A stretch of 64,000 nt of DNA, taken from NCBI RefSeq assembly GCF_963675165.1, contig NC_087391.1:5612126-5676125 (forward strand). The letters run 5' to 3'. Origin of the DNA: Halichondria panicea (Eukaryota; Porifera; Demospongiae; Suberitida; Halichondriidae). The first letter of the stretch is position 1. Every line of letters begins with the position of its first letter. Of the stretch, positions 50,801 through 62,800 are shown one piece after another. The position numbers and the translations under genes are program-made. The notes beneath the pieces were generated by a model. The model searched no databases. It was given only the letters and a program-made list of their open reading frames with translations, and was not told the DNA's origin.

Positions 50801-53800
50801 AGATTAGGAGTGTTTGGTTCACCGATACGAGAAAAGCTCCTAAAAAGCATACCGAAAACGAATCGTTTAAGAAGGAAGCGGAAAAAGCCTGGCTAGCTGA
50901 GAGGCAAGACTATGAAAGAAGGGGAAAAGAAGTCAAACGAATGATGACTCCATTCAAATGGTGGTTCCTAACACCTTGGATCATGTTTTTGGTCATGACT
51001 CTCATTAACCCACACACTCTGCTAACACCTTGGACTAGGTACGAGGATTCAAAGCTCCTGAGCATGTCTCAAGTATACTACCTTCTGTTGGTTGTGTTGA
51101 AGGCATTCCAAGTGTTCACACAGAACGCTTGTGTCATGGCTATGAACAACTACCACCGAGAGTACTATCGAAAGATGACCAGACGATTTATGAAAGGGTT
51201 TACGCAGGATGTAGATTCCACTCCGAAATATCAAGAAGAAGCGAAAGAGTTTTTTTTTGTTTTCAATGAGAAGTTCAGTTTCCACCCGAACTTTCTGTGT
51301 ATTAATGCGAGGATCGAGGTGGACACTCCATACTTTGTTTTGTGTCTTATACTAGGTATCTTTGTGACCTCCTCTGATATTCTTTTTAGGTAAATAGAAA
51401 GCGGTTGTTTAGACCGCAGCTAGGGGTTTTATATGATATGTTCTTTTTAGGTAGATACAATCTTTTTAGGTAGATACAAAGTTATAATGTACGTAGTACA
51501 AAAATTATTCTGAAGCTCAACGTGAATGTACAAATGCATGACACACATGTAGTGTAATAAGCTAGTGTAATAGTGTTACAGTTACAGTTGATTTGGGACA
51601 GTACCAAAGATTATTTGCCACTCACGATGATGGATAGTAACCGTTGCTAACATTTTTTTAACCACACCCCGTGCATAACCTCTATTGTGTATAACACGTG
51701 TGGGATTCAACCACTTAGTGACTCTCCATATATGGAAATGCGGTCATAGCCACTTAAGTACGAAACGCGATCGCCATAGTCAACCATATTTATGAGCTCC
51801 TGATTATACTACTACTATGGTACATTATACATTTGTTTTGTCAAGTATTATGCCAAATTAATGACCACTACTAAGTGTTATAGTGCTGTCAAGGTGTATT
51901 GTCTCCGTTCCCTGGGGCTATCCCTGGGAAGCCCCCTCTAGCTAGCATATGCTGACACATGTGTTGCAGTTTCAGCAGCTAGTAGCTTCAGTACTTCTCT
52001 GAAATGACAACTACGCAACAGCTCTATCCAAGACCACATTAATACTGCTAGTGAAATGGCAACTGCACCACCACAACAGCCTGAGACTGAATCTACTCCA
52101 CTAACGACACCAAAAGGAATAGGTACATGGAGCTATTTTTCTGTTGGTTTTGCAGCTACTGATCATAATTCATCGAAAAAGAAAGAACCTCCTACCTCAA
52201 AGATCATCTGTCTTGGGTTAGTGTTGGTAGTGATTGTACTGCTTCTAATTGTTGGGCTGGCTCTGATGGTTGTCAAGTATACGCTCTTTGTTGATGCAGT
52301 GTGTCACCACCCCAATAGCTCCAGTGCAGGTGATCGCTTGTTCTATGTCAACGGTAATAAGATTGAGAATGGCGGCTACATGCATGTCGTGTTGATCATC
52401 TTCTCAGCCTTTATCTCATTTATCAAGATCCCGGAATATATTGCGCTTGCTTGCGGGACCCATAATTGGCTCTTACATAAACGCCGCTCTGGCATATCAG
52501 CCCCTCCCACTACCCGCTCTTGTGGCTGTGTGTGTGTCACTGCTCGCTCTTGTAGCTGTGTCACCACCCGCTGTTGTGGCTGTGTAATGACTTCAGTGGG
52601 TGTGTTCCTGTTTTTGCTTGCAGCAGGAATGGGTATGCTTTTCTTCGCTATAAAGATGGAGTTGGAGGAGGAGCGTTGCAAGTATGACAATAACTATGGA
52701 AACATGTTGAGTGTGGTGTATATAATACATTGTGGACTGGACTTCTGTTGCGCTTTGTTGGCTTGTTTTGTTAGAGTCTGGATGATAATCCATACGTACA
52801 AGGTTAAGGAGATATGGTCCCCATCAGCTAAGGTAAATTGTGTTGATCGACTTCGTAGCTATTGTCTCAAGCTATTCGGAGCTAAGGAGGAAGTGGCTAC
52901 CTATGAGCAACTCACAGATGAATCAAGCAAAAAAACTGCACAGCAACTAGCTGAAGAGGCTTATTTACACGAGTACGAGGTTGAGTATGAGAAGAGAGGG
53001 GAACAAGCGAAGGAACAGATGCTGCCCTTTGTACCTTGGTTCCTGTTTCCCTGGCTACACTTTGCTCTCCTCACTGTTATCAATCCTCATCTTCTGCTAA
53101 CACCCTGGACATATGATCACAATGGTCGCAAGTCGAAAATCATTGCAAAGAGCCGATACTTTTATTTATTGGGGGTGATAGTGTATTTTGTTCAGATCCT
53201 GGTACAGAATGCGTGTGCCATGCGAATGAACCAGTACCACAAAGACTATCACAGAGATATGGAGAAGAGAGTAGTGCACAAGTACGGACGCTATACAGAG
53301 AACCCTCAGACTACTACCATTGTACCCTCGGTTCCGGACGATAGCGTGGTTGAGAAAAAGAAGAATTACATTTTCATAGCAAGTCAGATCTCAATGAAAT
53401 TCAAGGATGAATATAACTTTGAACCAACTTTTTTCTCCTTTTTCATTAACATTATAGAGAATCCGTATTATATGATCATTCTTGTCATTGGTATTGCCGT
53501 CAGTGCATCGGACTTTTTATACAAATAAACGGTAGATCATAATTGTGTGACAATTGTAGCATTAATTTTTTAGAAAGTATTTTCTTGCTTATTTTTAACG
53601 ATACATGTATTCCTGTCATTATTGATATAATAATTATAAGTTTTGTCATCCAAAATATTTAACCACCCTTTTGAAAAAAAACCAGAGTTTTTTGTGTTGT
53701 GGTTTTTAGCTACCACTGTTGTGTGAATCTTACAATTCTCACTATTTCGATATTAGTCTCCCCACACTCTAAAGCCCCGCCCCCTAGCCCTCTCATTAGC

Positions 53801-56800
53801 TCCTCCCTCCACACTCTAATTATTGTAGCACTATAGCTACTGAAATACAATAATTTTGGGGAAAATTTAAATAATGGCCATGCACATGACTCTTATCATT
53901 AAACTTATACATGTAACCTAGAGTGATGCAATGCTAAGGAGATAATTATTCACCAATTTGTGTGTAAGAACTACCCAGTACTCGCAACTCCCGCCACCCA
54001 GTGCTCGCAACTCCCACCACCCAGTGCTCGCAACTCCCGCCACCCAGTACTCGCAACTCCCACTACCCAGTGCTCGCAACTCCCGCCACCCAGTGCTCGC
54101 AACTCCCGCCACCCAGTACTCGCAACTCCCGCCACCCAGTACTCGCAACTCCCGCCACCCAGTACTCGCAACTCCCGCCACCCAGTACTCGCAACTCCCG
54201 CCACCCAGTACTCGCAACTCCCGCTACCCAGTACTCGCAACTCCCGCCACCCAGTACTCGCAACTCCCGCCACCCAGTACTCGCAACTCCCACTACCCAG
54301 TACTCGCAACTCCCGCCACCCAGTGCTCGCAACTCCCGCCACCCAGCAACTAAGTTAACAGTGTGTACATGTACACTATATAAGGAACGGTCAACGCTCT
54401 ACGCTTAGTGTTGCAAAGATTCTGTAAAGTCTGTTATAGCAATACTTCCCTGAAAAATGTCAGATAATGAAGAAGAGTTTCTGACAGCGTCCTTGCTCCA
54501 TAATGCGTACTCATCAACAGATTCCCAGCCGGCATTATCACCTGATACGGGTACGCCTGAGGAGATAGTAGCCTCAAATGTAAGAAACTCTCCTCCGGAG
54601 GTAAGGTGTAGCTAGCTTTCTGCCTGTTTCTGTTTGTTTATACCTACTGGTCACAATCCTTTATCATAATATACTACAATGTATACAGGTGACAAAAAAA
54701 CCTACCACCTCAAATATCATCTGTCTCTGTTTTGTGGTGGGAGTGATCGAACTGCTTCTAATGTTTGGGCTGGTTCTGATGGTTACCAAGTACGTGCTCT
54801 TTGTCGATGCAGGGTGTCACCACCTCAATAGCGCTAATAGCTCCAATGGCAGCAGCACAGGTTATCACTGGTTCCATGTCAACGGTAACAAGATTGAGAC
54901 GGGCGGCTACATGCATATCTCGTTGATCCTCTTCTCAGCCTTTATCTCGTTTCTCCAGATCCCGGAATACATTTCGCTTGCTTGTGGGACCTATGAATGG
55001 CTTAAACCCCGCCCTCCAACTTCCCGCTCTTGTAACTCTGTCACTACCCGCTCTTGTTGCTATGTAGTGTCTTCTTCAGTGGGTGTGGTACTTTGTTTGG
55101 TTGGACTAGGAGGGGTTGTGCTTTACTTCGCTATAAACATGGAATTAGAGGAGGAGAGTTGTAAGGAGGACAATAGCTATAGACACACATTGGTTGTGTT
55201 GCATATGATACATAGTGTGATAGACTTCTTGAGTACTGTGTTGGCTTTTGTGGTTCGCCTCTGGATGATATACCATACGTACAAGGTTATGAAGATATGG
55301 TCCATACCTGAGGCTATCAATGAGGAGAAACGAGCAGATGAATTATCAAGCAGTAAAACTGCACAGCAACTAGCTGAAGATAATTTTTACAACGAGTACG
55401 AGGTTGAGTATGAGAAGAGAGGAAAGGAAGCGAAAGAACAAATGCTGCCCTTTGTCCCGTGGTTCCTGTTTCCCTGGCTGCACTTCTTTGTCCTCACTCT
55501 TATCAACCCTCATCTTCTGCTAACACCGTGGACACATGACCACAATGAACATAGGTCGGAAGTCATTGCTAGAAGCCAGCTATTATATTTTGGAATTGTG
55601 ATAGTGTATTTTGTTCAGATCGCGGTACAACATGCGTGTGCCATGCGAATGAACCAATACCACAAAGACTATCACGCAGATATGGAGAATAGAGTCGTGC
55701 ACAAGTACGAACGCTATACAGAGAACCCTCAGACTACTACCATTGTACCCTCAGTTCCGAACGATAACCCTCAGACTACTACCGATGTACCATTAGTTCC
55801 GAACGATAACCCTCAGATTACTACCATTGTACCCTCAGTTCCGAACGATAACCCTCAGACTACTACCATTGTACCATCAGTTCCGAACGATAACCCTCAG
55901 ACTACTACCGATGTACCATTAGTTCCGAACGATAACCCTCAGACTACTACCATTGTACCATTAGTTCCGAACGATAACCCTCAGACTACTACCATTGTAC
56001 CATTAGTTCCGAACGATAACCCTCAGACTACTACCATTGTACCATCAGTTCCAGACGATAGCGTGGTTGAGAAAGAGAAGAAGTACATTTTCATAGCAAG
56101 TCAGATCTCAATGAAATTCAAGGATGAGTACAAATTTGACCCGACCTTTCTCTCCTTTTTCCCAAACGTGAATGTAGAGAATCCGTATTATTTGTTGGTT
56201 TTTATAGTTGGTATTGCCGTCAGTACATAGAATTTTATACCAATGAACGATTATAAAATTGTGGCATTTTTAGTTTGCTTTTTAGGCAAATGAACTGTAG
56301 ATGTAATATTTATCATGACTTAGCATTTTTCAGTAGATCTCTTGTTGATAATTATATACTACGTGTCTGTGAAAGACTAGTACCTTTCTGTTGTTTGTGC
56401 GTAGTATTATTTGTTATTGTATAGGTTATGTTCAGGCAAGGATTCTTGCCTTAGCTTGATTATAGAATTTATAGTGTTAAATAGACTACATTTACTTATT
56501 TGGTATGTTGTGCAATAGTAGATGACTGTACACCCAACTGTTAATCCCTCTCTCCTGCTGTGTAAGATCCCGTCTAGAACCTGACAAACAAGAAGTGTTC
56601 AGGAGTGTATAAAAGGACAGTGTGTTAGATTTTGAGTAGAGAGAGTTGTTTTTGTGATGTTAAAGTTTATGCGATGTTGTGGAATTGATGTTGTTGAAGA
56701 TTGTTGAATGAATGAAGATTGTTGAATTGAATTGTGAGAACTAGAGATGGATCTTTTACAGTGTCATAATAATTGTGTCGTCAAAATAATTATGTAACAT

Positions 56801-59800
56801 AAAGCCCCTTGCTCTGAATATTGTTTTCTAGTGAGATTTTAGCACTGCATGTAGGACAAGGAAAGTTAATATCTTTGCTCTCACTGTTAGGTACCAGGAG
56901 CAACCTGATGGTGAGGGGAGTGTCCTCCTATCAGTAGAGGATCATCTCATGTCCGCCCGGCTAGATCATGTGACCAATGCTCTGACAGCCGAGGGTGTGG
57001 ATGAGGGGGCGGCACAAGCACAGGGTCATCTGGAGGAGGTTAAAGGTCAACTAGAGGAGTGTGTGGCGTCTGTGTACAGTGGAGAAGTTAGAGATCTTGT
57101 GAGGTAATTAAATAGTGTGTTGTGTGTGTGTAGAGATTGCATGGCTGGAGAGCATAACTAACAGTGGATTGCTTCCACACAGGTGCACTTTAATTTGGTC
57201 TGATTCTGTAGTTTATAAGACGTCAGCAATCTTGTAATTGTATAGTATATTGATCATGTCACCCCATACCCCATACCCCATACCCCACACCCCATACCCC
57301 CACACCCCACACCCCACACCCCACTCCCCACACCCCACACCCCACACCCCACTCCCCACACCCCATACCCCACACCCCACACCCCACACCCCACTCCCCA
57401 CACCCCACACCCCATACCCCACACCCCATACCCCACACCCCACACCCCACACCCCACACTCCACTCCCCACACCCCATACCCCACACCCCACACCCCACA
57501 CCCCACTCCCCACACCCCACACCCCACACCCCACTCCCCACACCCCATACCCCACACCCCACACCCCACTCCCCACACCCCACACCCCACACCCCATACC
57601 CCACACTCCACACCCCACACCCCACACCCCACTCCCCACACCCCACACCCCACACCCCACTCCCCACACCCCATACCCCACACCCCACACTCCACACCCC
57701 ACACCCCATACCCCACATTCCACACTCCACACCCCACACCCCATACCCCACACCCCACACTCCACACCCCACACCCCACACCCCACACCCCACACCCCAC
57801 ACTCCACACCCCACACCCCACACCCCACACTCCACACCCCACACCCCACTCCCCACTCCCCACACTCCACTCTTACTGTCCCTCCCCCTCCTAACGCTTG
57901 CATCATGCACAGGACGAAGGTATTGCTGGAGCTAGAGGTGGCTGGTCTTGAGGGAGGATGGGCAGTCATCTCTCAGTTAGTATCACAGCTCCAGTCCTCC
58001 CTGGTAGACAAGAGGCAAGGTCTGGACACACTGGCCAGTAAGAAGAAGAGAGTCGGGCTACTAGCTAACAATGCTGTGAGTGTATGGATGTAGCTTTTGA
58101 ATGTAACACTCTTTACCCATTGCTTTGAACGTCAATCTTGTATAATTATAATTATGATCTTTACCCAATGTGTTGTGTTGCTAGGCCGCATATAGTGTGC
58201 CTTTTTTTAATTAGTACTTGACCCCATAAAAATTAATTCATTATTGTGTACTCAGATTGCATTAGCTCACTTCCTCAGGAAATTGGTGCTCTGGGTTCTT
58301 AGATCACATCACCCTCAAGTGCTAGGTGGACTTGATATCTAAATATTTAGTTTTTTATATGAATGGCTAAATGTAAACAGGTTTTACATTCTTCTCATAG
58401 TTCTCGATGTCTATTAAAACACTTTGAGCTTTTATTTAGGCAACAATTTTGAACACCTCATCATTTGAGATTGTGTAGCTCTGTTTTTGCAGGCAATGAT
58501 CTTATGGCTAGTGTGTCAACGTTCCCAGGCTATGGCTTTGTGCATATATTCCTTACAAATCAACTTCCTTGGATCAAAGTGTTTATAATAGGCAACATGT
58601 GCTTTGATCTGCATGGCTACATTGGCTAATTGATTCTCCCCATCACTGGCTAATTCTTCCCACCATAATTAATATTAAATCATTGTACTAGACAATTGAG
58701 ATTAAAGTCTGGACACAATTTACTATTCTAGCAGCTAGTATATGATTGGACGGTGTGTTCTACTATATTTATATAGGAGAGCAACCAGGCGAGTATTCAG
58801 GGGCTGGTGAAACATAACTCTCGGCTCCACGGGCGACTCACACATCTGGCCACTGAGGTAATTGTAGAGGGAATGGGTAGCGGAGGGAAATGGGTAATGT
58901 TTACGTTTATAGGGACATTGTTGTGGCATGGCCTAGGTATGTATGGCATGAAGTGAGTCAGTAGGAGAAGTTCTTCATTGGCTTTAGACCACAGAATGCA
59001 GGAACAAAGTGCAGCCTAATAGACTATTGTACAGAAACCACCCTCAGTCCTTCTGTGTGTGCGGCTTATAGGGCATCTGCTGGTCCCAGCTGCTGTGCGG
59101 CTTGGGAAAGTATGCAATGATGTTATAGTAAATGTGTGTATGAGGAGGCAGGCTAGCTCACAGACTTTTGTCGGTGTTGTGGAATGTGCTTGCATGACCT
59201 TGCTACAATGGTGACCTCAAACCAGTGCGGTGTTGTTGTGTGCATATCAAAATTTTTGTCCAATTATTTATGATCTTGGATATGATCTGGAGCACATGCG
59301 GTTGTCTGTATAGTAGGGTTGATGATTAGATTAACCACCTGTTCCATTCTCTCTCTCACCGCACACACGTACACACACGCACACAGTTGAACCTGTACTT
59401 GCGTGACAGTGTGTGTGGTGTGGAGAGTGTGCTAGTGGGAGGGGCCAGGGATCTGATGAACAGTATTGCCACGGAAACCCGTCTCTTCTCGACCGTGTGT
59501 CTGACTAGAGCAATGAAGGCTCCAGGAATAAGGTAAATCAATCCTCCAGATCACCTAGTACATGTAACTACTCAGATCACCTTTTAAGAAAAAATGCCAG
59601 GTGAATTGTGCATGGTCAATTCTAGAGCCTCCTAATGATAATTAAGAGCATTCTGTCTCCTAGCAAAGGCAGGCATTTGAATATCAATGTAGCAGGATGT
59701 AGCCTTACAATACTGTGGTTTCAAGCAAGAAAATCCTCCAAGAGTGAGTCAGTGTTGAGAAACAATAGGTTCAGTGCTGGCAATATCCTGTGAGTGTGAG

Positions 59801-62800
59801 TTAGATCATGTGAGGTGGTCTAGAGGGGTTGCTCTAATGCATGGAGAGGAGTGTTGTGCCCTTACTAGGTAAAGCTGGTCCAATGGTGGCCGGGAGAGGT
59901 GGTGGGTGGGTTAGTGTACCTCCTTACTAGGTAAAGCTGGTCCAATGGTGGCCGGGAGAGGTGGTGGGTTAGTGTACCTCCTTACTAGGTAAAGCTGGTC
60001 CAATGGTGGCCGGGAGAGGTGGGTGGGTGGGTTAGTGTACCTCCTTACTAGGTAAAGCTGGTCCAATGGTGGCCGGGAGAGGTGGTGGGTTAGTGTACCT
60101 CCTTACTAGGTAAAGCTGGTCCAATGGTGGCCGGGAGAGGTGGTGGGTGGGTTAGTGTACCTCCTTACTAGGTAAAGCTGGTCCAATGGTGGCCGGGAGA
60201 GGTGGTGGGTGGGTTAGTGTACCTCCTTACTAGGTAAAGCTGGTCCAATGGTGGCCGGGAGAGGTGGTGGGTGGGTTAGTGTACCTCCTTACTAGGTGTT
60301 GAAGCAAGTAATGGTGGGAGGCCTTTCAATCTAGATGTCGGTTGCATATAATGCAAACATGGAATTGTACATTCATTAGCTATAATTATACGTACATTAA
60401 TTAATTAGCGGATATTATGAGTCACTGTTCAGTTATTGTTATCTCGGGTTTTCAGAGGATGAAGGTCTCCAGTCACTACCCTCTATATATTATATAATGG
60501 AGAGTGGTTTGACCCATTCTTGAACCATGACTCTTAACCTTTGCAGGCAGTGTACCACTAATTGGGAGGGTGAATGGTGAATATTGGCTCAGCATTCCTA
60601 AGATAATTATAATGTTTTCAAATGTCATTCTTAGTCACTATGACAGGTGAACTAATCTGTGTACTAGTTAATGATATTCATGACCTCATTATGCGGTTAT
60701 TGTGGTCTCTTAAAATGATAATCAGTTCCTAATCTCATAGTTGAGTGATCACACATGTGTCATCCAATAGAGCCCTGTCAGTGCACTCCATATATGGTCA
60801 ACACAATATCACATGTAGGCAGCTCTCATGTTAGCTCATTGGTTGTATCACAGCTTGTCAAGGTGCCCATTCTTGCTTGTTTGTGTGTGTGTCATCTATT
60901 GTCTCCCGGCTTGCATCAGTGTGAACACAGCTTGTGTGTGGGTTTGTGTGTGCATGTGCTTGCATCAGTGTGAACACAGCTTGTGTGTGGGTTTGTGTGT
61001 GCGTGTGCTTGCATCAGTGTGAACACAGCTTGCAATTGTGTGGGTGTGTGGGTTTGTGTGTGCGTGTGCTTGCATCAGTGTGAACACAGCTTGTGTGTGT
61101 GCACGTAGGATGTGTTTTGCAAGTGAAATTAGCGTACGTGTGCTCTTTCATTTATTTGGGGGGCATGCTCCTAATGATAAAGTTTGCAGTATTTTGCAAT
61201 TAATATTGAGCAACAATTCTTCATCACTGTCATAGTTTAAAACTGTGTCAAAGGAATTTGGAGAATGCCATGCAACAGTTTCCCATCCATTAATTTATGT
61301 TGCTTAATGTTTCCTTAGCTAAAGTAACATGTGTTATTTCCCTACGTATATATATATAGCACCATATGGGTGGCGGCTGTTGCTAGGAGAGGCTGGAGTG
61401 GTTTTGTCACCTGCTGTATACGTAGCTAGATTCAGGAAACAAGGACTGTACAATTAGGGTGTGTGAATATGAGCTTAGCAACCAGTGGTTGCTATGGTTG
61501 CTATATAATTATCATAGTTGCAATATGGGTTGCTCTGTGGTGGCAACATCTGTCTGTTGCTAGGTGATTTCAACACAATGCCCTGGAATGTTAATCATAT
61601 ACAATGGCCTTTGGTCAACAGCTAGCCTCCTATTATTGTGCGCTATAAATTTTTTTTATGGCTCATAGATTACGTAGGCACTCATGTGATACGCACAAGG
61701 CTTTACTGAACTGCTTCTAACATCGTACTGTTTACACTTGTATGGGGCTTGTTTAGCAACATAGACTGATGGCCATTACAGAATCAAAGTGCAAGTCATA
61801 TCAATGTCAGAGGATATAGCTACTAAACTAAGAGTCAAATTATAGCCAAAGATGGTGATACACCCACCAGTTGAAACCTTCAGTTCATATTGTATGGGTT
61901 TTGATTACAATTTTCAAATTGTGTATTCAGCAAAATGATCTATAATTAGACTGACCAACCAGAACCCCCACTCACCCTTGTAAATGTGTTTAATGGGCTA
62001 GCTAAGTTTATGTCATAATTAATTAAAGCTTTGGCGCCTCCACCGAGGCATCATGTGCTTTCTTTAAACAAGTTAACATAACAATCTACACGCACACATA
62101 CAGCGTCCCTTGGTGTCATCTGTCCATCCGATGTTTCCACCCTCATCAGCCGTCTGGCCACGCCTCTTGGAAGCCCCTCCTCCCTCTACTGGGACTGTCC
62201 CCAACCACATCTCCTGAGAATGCTCTATCAGAGTTAGTAGCCTGCCTGAGAAGAGGTAAGCTTGCCTCAGCACAGCATAGCTAGGGGGTGTTTGATCACT
62301 GGCCATGCTGTCTCCTCATTGTTCCATGGCACTTCCTGTTGTACTTAACGGAGTCTCCCTACTCTAAAAATTCATATTTTATCTGCAAATTTTTCCAAGT
62401 ATTTTAACACTTCCTGCCTTTATTGCCTTTATTTCTGAGCCACATTGCCTCTGAGCCTAATTGAGGGATCATACTTGCTTCCAATGTTGTCTGAGGAATC
62501 GTTGCCAGACTCCCGTGCACCTGCGTGGGGAGTTTCCTGAAGCTTCTGTTTACTTCCACTTATATTATTGTTTCTCCCCTCCACCCAAACATAATCTCGG
62601 CGGCTGGGTCTGTACAGTGGCGCTACTAGCCAGTGAGACAGACCAACTGAGAGGGGTCGTGTTTGGAATGAAGGCTGTCAAGGAAAGCACCACCCAAGGT
62701 GTATATAATATACTCTGCACTTCATTAAGCATGCACTTCATAAGCATGCTGCTGTGGACTTTTTATTATCCTGTTGACCTATTCAATTCAATGTGGATGT

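Noticed and set aside
53918-54408. Open frames of 90-135 codons on both strands over the 24-bp repeat
   Set aside because: Minisatellite translation only; no family similarity and several frames equally open.
57258-57880. Telomere-like sequence
   Set aside because: Units are ccccacac/ccccatac, not the animal TTAGGG/CCCTAA repeat.
57213-57969. Open frames of over 200 codons on both strands (VWGVGC- and HTPHPT-like)
   Set aside because: They are the translated C-rich satellite in HAUS5 intron 7; all frames are open because the repeat lacks stop codons.
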